The notes below the pieces were generated by a model. That model had not been told where the DNA came from and searched no databases. It worked only from the letters and a program-made list of their open reading frames with translations. The position numbers and the translations under genes are program-made. A stretch of 64,000 nt of DNA from Thiobacter sp964445085 (GTDB lineage Bacteria; Pseudomonadota; Gammaproteobacteria; Burkholderiales; Thiobacteraceae): contig CAYUJV010000001.1 in the NCBI GenBank assembly GCA_964445085.1, positions 1-64,000 of the forward strand, written 5' to 3'. Positions 15,028 through 23,339 of this stretch are shown piece after piece (position 1 is the stretch's first letter; every line of letters begins with the position of its first letter).

Positions 15028-16119
15028 ATGAGCGAAACAACCGAACAGAAAAAACCCGCCGGGCGGCGCAAATTCGAGCTCGACCCGCGCCTGGCGTCAT
15101 ACAAGGGCGTGTGGGTCTTCGTCGAGCACGAGCGCGGCGTGGCCCACCCGGTGTCTTGGGAGCTGATGGGCGAAGGCCGCAAGCTGGCCGACAAACTCGG
15201 GGTGCCGCTGGCCGGCGTGGTGATGGGGGCGCCAGGCATCGCGACCCGCAAATTCTGTCAGGAGGCCTTCCACTACGGCGCCGACCTCTGCTACCTGATG
15301 GAAGACCCGCTGCTGTCCGACTACCGCAACCAGCCCTTCACCAAGGGGCTGACCGATCTGGTCAATGCCTATCAGCCTGAAATCCTGCTGCTGGGCGCAA
15401 CGACACTCGGCCGCGACCTGGCCGGCAGCGTCGCCACCACCCTGCAGACCGGGCTCACCGCCGACTGCACCGAGCTCAACATCGACATGGAAAACCGCAG
15501 CCTGGCCGCGACCCGCCCAACCTTCGGCGGCAGCCTGCTGTGCACCATCGTCACCCTGAACTACCGCCCGCAGATGGCCACCGTGCGGCCGCGGGTGATG
15601 AGCATGCCAAAGAAGGACGACACCCGCACCGGCAGCATCACCGAGCACCCGCTGGGCATGATTGAAACCGACATCGTCACCAAGGTGCTCGAATACATCC
15701 CCGACAACCTCGCCGGCAAGCCGCAGCTGCCCTTCGCCGACATCATCGTGTCCGGCGGGCGCGGCATGAAGCGCCCGGAGAATTTCCAGCTGATCTGGGA
15801 CCTGGCCAAGGTGCTGGGGGCCGAAGTCGGCGCCACCCGGCCGGTGGTGCAGGCCGGCTGGGTGGAACTGGATCGCCAGGTTGGCCAGTCCGGCAAGACC
15901 GTGCGCCCCAAGCTCTACATCGCCGCCGGCATCTCCGGCGCGATCCAGCACCGCGTCGGCATGGAGGGCTCGGACGTGATCATCGCCATCAACACCGACG
16001 AGAACGCGCCGATCTTTGACTTCGCCACCTACGGCATCGTCGGCAATGCGATGACGGTATTGCCGGCGCTGACCGAGGCGTTCCGGCAGCAATTGGCGAC
16101 GGCAAAGGTGGCGGTTTGA
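15028..16119 (+). CDS. fixB: Electron-transfer flavoprotein alpha-type subunit FixB
   Basis: A 363-residue ETF-alpha homologue. The N-terminal domain begins after a short basic leader (MSETTEQKKPAGRRKFELDP); the C-terminal FAD domain has VSGGRGMKRPENF, GATRPVVQAGW and IAAGISGAIQHRVGM, followed by NTDENAPIF. It forms the heterodimer with FixA. A 155-bp gap with an inverted repeat separates it from fixC. Confidence 0.96.
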   Translation: MSETTEQKKPAGRRKFELDPRLASYKGVWVFVEHERGVAHPVSWELMGEGRKLADKLGVPLAGVVMGAPGIATRKFCQEAFHYGADLCYLMEDPLLSDYRNQPFTKGLTDLVNAYQPEILLLGATTLGRDLAGSVATTLQTGLTADCTELNIDMENRSLAATRPTFGGSLLCTIVTLNYRPQMATVRPRVMSMPKKDDTRTGSITEHPLGMIETDIVTKVLEYIPDNLAGKPQLPFADIIVSGGRGMKRPENFQLIWDLAKVLGAEVGATRPVVQAGWVELDRQVGQSGKTVRPKLYIAAGISGAIQHRVGMEGSDVIIAINTDENAPIFDFATYGIVGNAMTVLPALTEAFRQQLATAKVAV

Positions 16120-16128
16120 ACACCGATC

Positions 16129-16258
16129 TCACCACAGAGGCACAAAGACACAGAGAAATGCACAACCATTTTCATAAAATCAGTGCCAAGTCGCCTGAGT
16201 GGCCAGCAACGAGACACCGGTGTGGGTTTTCTCTGTGCCTCTGTGTCTCTGTGGTGAA
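16129..16258. repeat. Inverted repeat CACCACAGAGGCAC...GTGCCTCTGTG between fixB and fixC
   Basis: Arm 16129-16158 (TCACCACAGAGGCACAAAGA and on) is an imperfect reverse complement of arm 16228-16258 (CTGTGCCTCTGTGTCTCTGTGGTGAA). About 70 bp lies between them. This type of CACAGAG-rich repeat is dispersed in many proteobacterial genomes; a degenerate half lies at 10184-10205. Confidence 0.75.
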
Positions 16259-16274
16259 CGCTAAGGAGTAATCA

Positions 16275-17573
16275 ATGGACGAAAAATTTGACGCAATCGT
16301 AGTCGGCGCCGGCCCGTCGGGCAATGCCGCGGCCTACACCCTGGCCAAGGCCGGTCTGAAGGTCTTGCAGATCGAGCGTGGCGAATACCCGGGCTCGAAG
16401 AACGTGCAGGGCGCGATCCTGTACTCCAAGGCGCTGGAGGAAATCATCCCCGACTTCCGCGAAGACGCGCCGCTGGAGCGCCACATCATCGAACAGCAGA
16501 TGTGGGTGCTGGACGACGAGTCCTACGTCGGCTCCACCTACCGCTCCGCCGAGTTCAACAAGCAGCCCTACAACCGCTACACCATCATCCGCGCCCAGTT
16601 CGACAAGTGGTTCTCCAAGCGCGTGCAGGAGGCTGGCGCGCTGCTGGTGTGCGAGACCACCGTCACCAATCTGATCATGGACCGCGACCGCGTGATCGGC
16701 GTGCAGACCGACCGCGAGGGCGGCTCGGTGTACGCGGATGTGGTCATCCTGGCCGATGGGGTGAACTCGCTGCTGGCGAAGAAGGCCGGCTTCCATCCCG
16801 AGCTCGAACCCAAGGACGTGGCGCTGGCGGTGAAGGAAATCCACTTCCTGCCGGAAGAAACCATCCAGACCCGCTTCAACATCGGCGAGGGCGAAGGCGT
16901 GGTGATCGAGATGGCGGGCAAGATCACCCAGGGCATGATGGGCACCGGCTTCCTCTACACCAACAAGGACTCGCTCACCATCGGCGTCGGCTGCATGCTG
17001 TCCGACTTCAAGCAGCAGAAGACCACACCTTACATGCTGCTGGAGCAGATGAAGGCCCATCCCGCCATCAAGCCCCTGATCGCCGGTGGCGAGATGAAGG
17101 AATACACCGCGCACCTGATCCCGGAAGGCGGCTACAAGGCCATGCCCAGGCTCGTCGGCGAGGGCTGGATGATCGTCGGCGACTCTGGCATGTTCGTCAA
17201 CGCGGTGCACCGCGAAGGCTCGAATCTCGCCATGACCACCGGGCGCCTCGCCGCCGAGACCGTGATCGACCTCAAGCAGAAGAACCTGCCGATGACCGCC
17301 GCCAACCTCGCCTACTACCAGGGCCGGCTGGAAGACAGTTTCGTCATGAAGGACCTGAAGAAGTACAAGAACATGCCGGAAATCTTTCATAAGAATAACC
17401 AGTTCTTCACCGACTATCCGGAGCTGGTGAACCGCGCCGCCCACACCATGCTGACCGTGGACGGCGTGGACAAGAAGACCAAGGAGCGCCAGATCCGCGA
17501 GAGCTTCCGGCAGCGGCGCTCGATGTTCGGCCTGATGGGCGATGCGTTCAAGTTTTGGAGGGCTTTCGAATGA
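16275..17573 (+). CDS. fixC: FAD-dependent oxidoreductase FixC (ETF:quinone oxidoreductase type)
   Basis: A 432-residue flavoprotein. The FAD-binding Rossmann motif is VVGAGPSGNAAAYTLAKAG at the N-terminus, a second FAD segment lies in GWMIVGDSGMFVNAVHREG, and the start is preceded by AAGGAG 7 nt away. FixC with FixX passes electrons from FixAB to the quinone pool in the bifurcating complex at the membrane. Its stop overlaps the fixX start (ATGA). Confidence 0.96.
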   Translation: MDEKFDAIVVGAGPSGNAAAYTLAKAGLKVLQIERGEYPGSKNVQGAILYSKALEEIIPDFREDAPLERHIIEQQMWVLDDESYVGSTYRSAEFNKQPYNRYTIIRAQFDKWFSKRVQEAGALLVCETTVTNLIMDRDRVIGVQTDREGGSVYADVVILADGVNSLLAKKAGFHPELEPKDVALAVKEIHFLPEETIQTRFNIGEGEGVVIEMAGKITQGMMGTGFLYTNKDSLTIGVGCMLSDFKQQKTTPYMLLEQMKAHPAIKPLIAGGEMKEYTAHLIPEGGYKAMPRLVGEGWMIVGDSGMFVNAVHREGSNLAMTTGRLAAETVIDLKQKNLPMTAANLAYYQGRLEDSFVMKDLKKYKNMPEIFHKNNQFFTDYPELVNRAAHTMLTVDGVDKKTKERQIRESFRQRRSMFGLMGDAFKFWRAFE

Positions 17574-17863
17574 TCCCGGTGAAAGTAGAGGAAAAGCTGT
17601 TCCAGAACCGCTACCGCGTCGATCCCGGCCGGCCGCACATCAGCATCAGGAACCCCACCACCTGCCAGGTGGAATGCAAGACCCAGGAATGCACGGTCTG
17701 CTGTCCCGCCGGCTGCTACACCGCGGAAGGCAATGGCCAGGTGGTGCTGATCACCGATGGCTGCCTGGAATGCGGCACCTGCCGCATCATCTGCACCACC
17801 TACCGCAATGTGGACTGGGAGTATCCGCGCGGCGGATACGGCATCCTGTTCAAGTTTGGATGA
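17570..17863 (+). CDS. fixX: Ferredoxin-like FixX
   Basis: A 97-residue protein (MIPVKVEEKLFQNRYRVD) with cysteines in CKTQECTVCCPAGCY and CLECGTCRIICTTY, which hold the cluster(s) linking FixC to the acceptor. It ends with the family tail WEYPRGGYGILFKFG. Start and fixC stop share the ATGA. It completes a canonical fixABCX set. Confidence 0.95.
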   Translation: MIPVKVEEKLFQNRYRVDPGRPHISIRNPTTCQVECKTQECTVCCPAGCYTAEGNGQVVLITDGCLECGTCRIICTTYRNVDWEYPRGGYGILFKFG

Positions 17864-17865
17864 TT

Positions 17866-17962
17866 GCTAGCTGGTAGCTTGTAGCTGGTAGCTTGTAGCG
17901 AAAAGCCGCGCTGCGCGCGACAAACAGCTACAAGCTACAGGCTACAAGCTACTGGCCATAAC
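17866..17962. repeat. Intergenic repeat, GTAGC/GCTAC hairpin family, copy 2
   Basis: AGCTGGTAGCTTGT occurs twice in tandem, followed by a GCCGCGCTGCGCGCG core and then AGCTACAAGCTAC and GGCTACAAGCTACTGG. The copy fills the fixX-ferredoxin gap and can fold as a long hairpin. It is the longest of the three copies seen. Confidence 0.75.
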
Positions 17963-17985
17963 CCCCCTACCAGCTAAGGAATCTC

Positions 17986-18309
17986 ATGCCCAAACCCGAA
18001 AAACACGTCTTCGTCTGCGTTCAGAACCGCGGCCCCGGACACCCGCGCGGCTCCTGCGTGCAAAGCGGCGCCGCGGAAGTGTGGGAGGAATTTGCTTACA
18101 ACTTCCAGCAGAAGGGCTTGAACGGCCGCTTCGCCCTGAGTAACACCGGCTGCCTCGGCCCCTGCAACGGCCCGCATGTGCTGGTCTATCCGGAAGGCGT
18201 GATGTACGGCAAGGTCACCAAGGATGACGTCGCGGCCATCGTGGAAGAACACCTGCTGGGCGGGACGCCGGTGGATCGGCTGAAGCTGCCGCCGGGTGTG
18301 TGGGATTGA
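17986..18309 (+). CDS. Thioredoxin-like [2Fe-2S] ferredoxin (Shethna FeSI type)
   Basis: A 107-residue protein starting MPKPEKHVFVCVQNRGPGHP. Four cysteines match the thioredoxin-fold ferredoxin family: one in VFVC, one in RGSC, and two in NTGCLGPCNGPHV. Azotobacter vinelandii encodes a member of this family (Shethna protein I) in its nif cluster; the physiological partner is not settled. It lies behind fixABCX and may accept electrons from it or serve another nif step. Confidence 0.88.
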   Translation: MPKPEKHVFVCVQNRGPGHPRGSCVQSGAAEVWEEFAYNFQQKGLNGRFALSNTGCLGPCNGPHVLVYPEGVMYGKVTKDDVAAIVEEHLLGGTPVDRLKLPPGVWD

Positions 18310-18338
18310 CCAGCCCAGGCGTGATGACGGAACAGCAG

Positions 18339-18431
18339 CGCTGCGCCCTCACCCTCGTTCCCTCTCCCCGAGGGAGAGGCAGGGATAAGCCCCCCGCCCC
18401 CTGGGAGAAGGGTTGGGGCGAGGACGCAGCG
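18339..18431. repeat. CCCTCACCCT-type intergenic inverted repeat
   Basis: Outer arms CGCTGCG (18339-18345) and CGCAGCG (18425-18431) enclose CCTCACCCTCGTTCCCTCTC, a CCCCGAGGGAGAGG hairpin and AGAAGGGTTGGGGCGAGG. It is the dispersed CCCTCACCC/GGGAGAGGG repeat found in many proteobacteria. It lies just before the TPR-like gene. Confidence 0.65.
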
Positions 18432-18457
18432 TTTCCCCAATTTCACAATGTCCGATC

Positions 18458-18931
18458 ATGGCCACCGACCCCTTCGGCGTAGCCCTCGGGTTTGCGACAC
18501 CGCCCCTCATCGACGCCACCCTGCGCCAGGCGGCCGACGCCTACGCCGACACCGAGAAGGCCGAGTTCCTGTTGTGGACGGCGCTGAAAGCCGACGAGGA
18601 CTGCCTGGGCAGCTATTTCTCGCTGTACAAGTTCTATTTCTACAAGCGCATGCTGCCGCAGGCCGAGGAAGTGGCCCTGCTCGGCCTGGAAGTCGCCGCG
18701 CGTCAGGGCGGCTTCAGTCCCGACTGGACGCAGCTGGATGGCCACTCCACCGACTGGACGCGCGTGGACGCGCCGCAACACTTCTATCTGTTCACCCTCA
18801 AGGCGCTCGCCTTCATGCGCCTGCGCCTGGGACGGGCGCAGGAGAGCCACGAACTGCTGGCGAAACTGGAGGAGCTCGATCCCCGCGACAGCGTGGGCGC
18901 TTCGGTGATTCGGGATCTGGCCGCCGCCTGA
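18458..18931 (+). CDS. TPR-like helical protein, paralogue of the 41477 gene
   Basis: A 157-residue all-helical protein with tetratricopeptide-like repeats. The central segment SLYKFYFYKRMLPQAEEVAL and later FYLFTLKALAFMRLRLGRAQESHEL closely match the minus-strand protein at 41477-42007, so the two are paralogues. TPR proteins mediate protein contacts; the partner is unknown. ATG 18458 opens the coding frame; no strong ribosome site is seen. It ends 4 bp from the convergent DUF4202 gene. Confidence 0.78.
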   Translation: MATDPFGVALGFATPPLIDATLRQAADAYADTEKAEFLLWTALKADEDCLGSYFSLYKFYFYKRMLPQAEEVALLGLEVAARQGGFSPDWTQLDGHSTDWTRVDAPQHFYLFTLKALAFMRLRLGRAQESHELLAKLEELDPRDSVGASVIRDLAAA

Positions 18932-18935
18932 CGGT

Positions 18936-19553
18936 TCACGCCCCGGTCACGGCCTTTGTGATGAGGGGCACCAGCGGCTCGGGCAGCCGGATCTTGCCGC
19001 TGAGCGCGAATTGATGGGCACGCTCCGACATCTTCTTCCACGTCTTGCGGATGATGTCCAGCCACTTTTCCTCGCTGTAATCGGGCTTCTGGCCGGCGAA
19101 CTCCAGCATGTAGTGTTCGATGAAGACGAGGTCCACCACGTCCTCCATCAGCTGGGTCTCCGGGTTCAGCTTGAGGGCCTTCTTGCCGATGATGGTCCGC
19201 ACCCGCTCGATCATGTCGTGGTCGTACCCCACCTCCTGCATGAGCCGTGCCGCCGTCTCGGCGTGGTACTTGTAGAGCCCCGTGCGCCACTGCAGGTAGC
19301 CGTTCCGATCCATGGGGTAACTGTCCCGCGGCACCTTCCAGCGCTCGATATGCTGGGCACGGCACGCCAGCTGCACCGCTTCCGAGGCATCCGGCGCGTA
19401 ACGCTGGAGCATTTCCGTCATGCGCCGGGCATAGAGCAGCTCGCGCGGCACCGGCTGCCCGTTCTCGTCGTCCTGGCGCGGGTCCAGCGCATTGGCGGCG
19501 TCGAAAAGCGCGATGGCCTTGTTGAAACGGGTGGGGTCGGAAATCGTTGTCAT
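18936..19553 (-). CDS. DUF4202 family protein
   Basis: A 205-residue protein (MTTISDPTRFNKAIALFDAA) with conserved stretches ALDPRQDDENGQPVPREL, LACRAQHIERWKVPRDSYPM and GYLQWRTGLYKYHAETAARL. The His/Asp spacing recalls HD-type phosphohydrolases, but the activity is not known to me. DUF4202 genes recur in proteobacterial nif clusters. It is the last gene of the long nifH operon, 161 bp after nifQ, a gap in which I see no further gene. Longer minus-strand frames through this ORF are out of frame with nifQ and not coding. Confidence 0.85.
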   Translation of the reverse strand: MTTISDPTRFNKAIALFDAANALDPRQDDENGQPVPRELLYARRMTEMLQRYAPDASEAVQLACRAQHIERWKVPRDSYPMDRNGYLQWRTGLYKYHAETAARLMQEVGYDHDMIERVRTIIGKKALKLNPETQLMEDVVDLVFIEHYMLEFAGQKPDYSEEKWLDIIRKTWKKMSERAHQFALSGKIRLPEPLVPLITKAVTGA

Positions 19554-19714
19554 GGGGCATCTCCTAACACGGGACGCCATTATAGCGGCGGCGCGCCCGC
19601 CGCGCCCCCGGCCCGGAACGGGCGAGCGCCGGTGCCGGGCGCAAGCCCGCTCCGACGATGGCCGTAGCCGACAGCGGCCTGATGCCCCGCCTTCGGCCAA
19701 GCTGGGCAGCGCGG

Positions 19715-20356
19715 CTAGACGGCTTCCACCGCCGGCGCCGCCCGGCCGCTGGCCAGCGACAGGGCACCCAGTCCCGTGGCATCTTCCGGGCCGAAGCACT
19801 TGTGGTAGTCGTCGCACACCTGGCAGCTCGGCGCCTTGCACAGATTCACCTCGGCCCGGTCGCACAGCTGCTTGTAGAAGAACTTCTTCCACTTCATGTT
19901 GCCGACGTTCTTGTCGTGCAGGGTGGTGAAGTTGTTGCGCAGGATGTCGGACAGCGCCTGCCGCCCCGTAAGGCCCATGTCCTGCCACAGGTGGTTGCTG
20001 CCCATGCAGCCGGTGGCGATGGCATAGGCCAGCCAGGTCACCTCGTCGCGGTCGCTGGCACGGTGTTCCAGCAACAGGGCCACCAGATCCTGGATCTCGT
20101 CCTCGCGGAACGCGGGACAGGAAGCCTGATCGTCTGCCAAGTCCCCTGTCATGAACAGCGCCTGCGTGGCGCCGGGGAAGTAGCGGTCGAGCAGGCAGCC
20201 GAACTGGGTTTCGGTCAGCCCGAAAAAGAATGCCGGAAAAACCCCCTGGGCGAAGGCAGTCCTGACGGCCCCTGCAAACGCCTGGGTCAACACATCGTCG
20301 GGCCGGGCGGCGTAGGCCATCAGCTGCTCGTGGCTCACCGGAACGTGCGCATCCAT
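19715..20356 (-). CDS. nifQ: Molybdenum-donor protein NifQ
   Basis: A 213-residue protein that delivers molybdenum as a Mo-Fe-S cluster to the NifEN/NifH stage of FeMo-co synthesis. The C-terminal ligand motif C-x4-C-x2-C-x5-C is intact (LCKAPSCQVCDDYHKCFG). The family segment MGSNHLWQDMGL lies in the middle. The start MDAHVPVSHEQLMAYAA was preferred to a longer reading with an arginine-rich leader. It follows fdxB by 16 bp. Confidence 0.95.
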   Translation of the reverse strand: MDAHVPVSHEQLMAYAARPDDVLTQAFAGAVRTAFAQGVFPAFFFGLTETQFGCLLDRYFPGATQALFMTGDLADDQASCPAFREDEIQDLVALLLEHRASDRDEVTWLAYAIATGCMGSNHLWQDMGLTGRQALSDILRNNFTTLHDKNVGNMKWKKFFYKQLCDRAEVNLCKAPSCQVCDDYHKCFGPEDATGLGALSLASGRAAPAVEAV

Positions 20357-20372
20357 GCTGCATCCCCTTCGT

Positions 20373-20687
20373 TCATTCCGCGGGCATTGCCGCGTGCGTG
20401 TAGCAATCCTTCGGGCAGATCTTGGAGCACGCCTCGCAGCCGACACAGTTCATCTGGTTGGCGATGGTCATGACCTTGCGCTCGTATTCCTCGTCGTCGT
20501 CATCGTCGCTGCCGAGCTGCACCGGGATGAATTCGCCGTCCTCGGTCACTCCGACGAGTTGCAGCACGTCGCGGCCGCACACCCGGAAACAGCGGCCGCA
20601 GCCGATGCACTTCTCCTGATTGATCGCCCCGACAAATTTTGGCGTCCAGCTGCGCCCGTCGGGCATGGTGACAGTGACGAAGGCCAT
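20373..20687 (-). CDS. fdxB: Ferredoxin III, 2[4Fe-4S] type
   Basis: A 104-residue ferredoxin with two ligand sets, CIGCGRCFRVCGRD and CVGCEACSKICPKD, separated by a strongly acidic linker (LGSDDDDDEEYE). The start MAFVTVTMPDGRSWTP is that of nif-linked FdxB, always found near nifX/nifQ. It probably supplies electrons for cofactor assembly rather than to dinitrogenase reductase. Confidence 0.94.
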   Translation of the reverse strand: MAFVTVTMPDGRSWTPKFVGAINQEKCIGCGRCFRVCGRDVLQLVGVTEDGEFIPVQLGSDDDDDEEYERKVMTIANQMNCVGCEACSKICPKDCYTHAAMPAE

Positions 20688-20697
20688 GACGGTTCCC

Positions 20698-21015
20698 CTA
20701 GCCAGCCGCCGCCAGCTTCTTGCGCGCCGCTTCCAGATTCTGGAAGGCGACCACCGTGGCCTGGGCCACCTCCATGACCTTCTCCAGACCCACCGGCAGT
20801 TCCTCGGACAGGTCGTGCAGGGCCATGCGCGCTTCCATGGCCCGCGCGTTGAGCTTCTTCACCTCGGCCTTGAGGGCTTCCTTGTCTTCCATATCCGCCT
20901 TTCCTTCAGATTTCCCTGCAATATCGGCGAGCAGTGCCTCGATTTCCTCGCCTTCGATGATGTCCAGCCAGTGAGGCACATCCACTTCCATGTCACGCTC
21001 AAGAACGATCGCCAT
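20698..21015 (-). CDS. CCE_0567-family metalloprotein with N-terminal extension
   Basis: The last 64 residues (MEDKEALKAEVKKLNARAME onward) form the two-helix CCE_0567/DUF683 protein found after the NifX-associated gene. About 40 extra residues (MAIVLERDMEVDVPHWLDII) precede it. Both starts have ribosome sites: AAGGAG 6 nt before ATG 21015, and AAGGAAAG before an internal ATG at 20892. Two forms may be made, or the extension is a small domain fused in this lineage. Related proteins bind metal; the role in FeMo-co synthesis is unproven. Confidence 0.8.
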   Translation of the reverse strand: MAIVLERDMEVDVPHWLDIIEGEEIEALLADIAGKSEGKADMEDKEALKAEVKKLNARAMEARMALHDLSEELPVGLEKVMEVAQATVVAFQNLEAARKKLAAAG

Positions 21016-21043
21016 GACTTACTCCTTTCGACTCCATGCGGTG

Positions 21044-21517
21044 TCATCCATATCTGGCCGCGTCCGGGAACTGCTCGATCATCGCGATCCCCGCCGCCAC
21101 CTGCTTCTCCCCTTCTGCCGCGAGTTTCTCCATGCTCTCGAAGCCAAAGCGATGAACATCCCGCAGCTGCTTGTTGACCACCACCAGCCGACCCGCCAGC
21201 AGCACCATGCGGCCAAAGCCTTCGTGGTGCATCTTCAGCATCGGCGACACCATGATGCCGGTGGCGCGCTCGATGGCGAGGCCGATGGCGTTGTAGAACA
21301 GCTCCAGCCGCCACAAGGTCTCCGGGTCGGGGTCGCCGATGATGGGCATTTCCCGGCGCTGCTCCCTGGTGATGATGTAGGGTTCCAGCAGCTTGGCATC
21401 GCTCTTGCCTTCCCACGCGCCGTGGGCGTCCTGGGCGCGCCACTGCTTGATCAGTTCCTTGACGAACACCGACTCCATCGGGTCGGCTTCGACGACTGCG
21501 GCTTCGGTGCTGCCCAT
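21044..21517 (-). CDS. NifX-associated nitrogen fixation protein (DUF269)
   Basis: A 157-residue protein with FVKELIKQWRAQDAHGAWEG, LEPYIITREQRREMPI and HHEGFGRMVLLAGRLVV, the conserved DUF269 blocks. It is found next to nifX in most diazotrophs and is thought to act in FeMo-co traffic. It lies 2 bp from nifX, with which it is surely co-translated. Confidence 0.93.
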   Translation of the reverse strand: MGSTEAAVVEADPMESVFVKELIKQWRAQDAHGAWEGKSDAKLLEPYIITREQRREMPIIGDPDPETLWRLELFYNAIGLAIERATGIMVSPMLKMHHEGFGRMVLLAGRLVVVNKQLRDVHRFGFESMEKLAAEGEKQVAAGIAMIEQFPDAARYG

Positions 21518-21519
21518 GT

Positions 21520-21924
21520 TCAGACCTCTTCTTCCTCGAAATCGAATGTCTTTTCCTGGCCCTTCTGGATCGCCTTGCGCAGCCAGGGCGGCGGCGTGCC
21601 CTTCAGCACGTCCTGCAGCTTGACCAGGATCTCGTCGATGGCTTCCGGCTGCTGGACCTTGATGGGGTGGATGTTGTGGGCCACCACCCGTGCCGCGCCG
21701 GAGCCGCCGATCGCCGCCACATACAGAATGGCGCAGTCCTTGATCGCCTCCAGCTTGGGGGCCAGCTTGTCCTCGTTGCCGTCTTCCTGGAGGTCGCCGT
21801 CGAACTGGATCGCCTCGACGAAGCGCGAGTCGCCGGACGACACATCGTAGATGGCGATGTTCTTCGCCCAGCCAAAGTGGGCATCCACCCGCTTCATGTC
21901 CTGTGTGCAGAATGCGACTTTCAT
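21520..21924 (-). CDS. nifX: FeMo-co carrier NifX
   Basis: A 134-residue protein of the dinitrogenase iron-molybdenum cofactor-binding fold (MKVAFCTQDMKRVDAHFGWA). It carries NifB-co or VK-cluster intermediates to NifEN. The start is set by GGAGG 5 nt before ATG 21924; the longer in-frame reading runs into nifN. The tail is acidic (TFDFEEEEV). Confidence 0.95.
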   Translation of the reverse strand: MKVAFCTQDMKRVDAHFGWAKNIAIYDVSSGDSRFVEAIQFDGDLQEDGNEDKLAPKLEAIKDCAILYVAAIGGSGAARVVAHNIHPIKVQQPEAIDEILVKLQDVLKGTPPPWLRKAIQKGQEKTFDFEEEEV

Positions 21925-21961
21925 ATAGCCTCCGTTCAAGAAACTTTCACCCGTGCCGCTC

Positions 21962-23329
21962 TCAATGAGCCGCAGCCGACGCACAACTTCCACATGCCGC
22001 TCCCTCGGTTTCCGTCCTGCGCCAGTCGTCCGGCCCCGGCTCGTGGGCCTCGGCCATGAAGATGTTGGCGACCTGGAACAGCAGGTCGCGCGTGCCGCGG
22101 TAGCCGGCCGTCACCTGGTGCGCCGCGCCCAGGCGGTCGAACATGGGAATGCCCATGCGCAGGAAGGGAATGCCCAGGCGTTCTGCCATCTGCCGCCCGT
22201 GGGAATGCGTGATCAGCAGGTCGCAGTCCTGCGATCGGTTTTCCAGATCCTCCAGGTCGCCGATCAGGACTTCCTGCGCCGGCAGTTTTTCCAAAATCGG
22301 GGATTGCGTGGTGGTCACCACGGCCGCGAGTTCCGCGCCCATGCCCGCGAGGAGGTTGCCGACGCCCCACAAGAGATCGGGCTCGGCGCCGATGGCGATC
22401 TTCCTGCCGCCGATGTGGAAGTGCGCGTCGAGCATGGCGTCCACCAGCTGGCTGCGCTGCCGGCGGTACTTATTCGGCGCCGGGCGGCCGGATTTCTCCG
22501 CCAGCAGGCTCATCAGACGGTCGCAGGCGTCAAGGCCGGTCAGGGTTTCGAGCACCTCGAAAGGCACGCCGCATTTGTCGTTCAGCACCTGCGCCGCCTC
22601 GCGCATGTGTTCGCCGATGGCTACGCTGAATTCGGAGGCACCGGTGTTGCGCAGTTCGCTCAGCGTGGTGCCGCCCAGCGTGGTCGGGCTGAAGTTGTCG
22701 GGCACGTGGCCGTCCATGGAGCCGGAGAGGTCGGGCAGGATGATGGGCTTGAAGCCGAAGGCTTCCACGATCTCCCGCACTTCCTCGATGTCGCCGGGGG
22801 TGAGCTGGCTGCCGGCGAGCACGTTCACCTGCCCGGCGATTTTTGGGCCGGGCTCGGCCAGTTCCTTCACCAGCTTGGCCACCGCCTTGGCCCAGCCGTC
22901 CTGAAAGGCGCCGACGTAATCCGGAGTGGAGACGTACACCACCCCGAGTTCGGCCAGCTCGGGATGTTTTTGGCGGATGATTTGGAGGTAACCGTCCACA
23001 TCGTCGCCCTTGGTCTCGGTCAGGCCCGTCGAGGCGATGCCGATGATGGCCGGCTTGGCGCGCTTGTGGATGTTGAGGATGGCCTGCTCCACGTTGTCCA
23101 TGCCGCCCATGATGGTGGTGGCCTCGTTCATGGCCGTGGTCTGCATCGGCACCGCCTCCTTGAAGTGGCGCACGAACAGCACCAGGCCGAAGGCAGTGCA
23201 GCCCTGGGAGCCGTGCAGTGTCGGCATGCAGTTGTCCAGGCCCATGAAGGCCAGGGCGGCGCCAATGGGTGCGCTCATCTTGAGCGGGTTGACTGCACAA
23301 CTTTTCTTTACATGAGTCACTGTGGCCAT
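21962..23329 (-). CDS. nifN: FeMo-co scaffold subunit NifN
   Basis: A 455-residue NifK-like subunit of the NifEN scaffold on which NifB-co becomes FeMo-co. The N-terminus CAVNPLKMSAPIGAALAFMG with LHGSQGCTAFGLVLFVRHFK carries cluster-ligand cysteines; THSHGRQMAERLGIP is conserved near the C-terminus. The last residues are cysteine-rich (GAACGSCASAAAH). The ATG at 23329 follows GGAAAG. A repeat element separates it from nifE. Confidence 0.95.
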   Translation of the reverse strand: MATVTHVKKSCAVNPLKMSAPIGAALAFMGLDNCMPTLHGSQGCTAFGLVLFVRHFKEAVPMQTTAMNEATTIMGGMDNVEQAILNIHKRAKPAIIGIASTGLTETKGDDVDGYLQIIRQKHPELAELGVVYVSTPDYVGAFQDGWAKAVAKLVKELAEPGPKIAGQVNVLAGSQLTPGDIEEVREIVEAFGFKPIILPDLSGSMDGHVPDNFSPTTLGGTTLSELRNTGASEFSVAIGEHMREAAQVLNDKCGVPFEVLETLTGLDACDRLMSLLAEKSGRPAPNKYRRQRSQLVDAMLDAHFHIGGRKIAIGAEPDLLWGVGNLLAGMGAELAAVVTTTQSPILEKLPAQEVLIGDLEDLENRSQDCDLLITHSHGRQMAERLGIPFLRMGIPMFDRLGAAHQVTAGYRGTRDLLFQVANIFMAEAHEPGPDDWRRTETEGAACGSCASAAAH

Positions 23330-23339
23330 TTCGTTCTTT

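Noticed and set aside
17866..17962. CRISPR array
   Set aside because: The repeated AGCTGGTAGCTTGT units are in direct contact, without unique spacers, and the other arm is their inverted form. No cas genes are in the window.
18936..20363. A long minus-strand frame that would join the DUF4202 gene with the nifQ region
   Set aside because: Upstream of MTTISDP the frame reads nifQ in the wrong phase; nifQ itself is intact in another frame and the ribosome site favours the short start.
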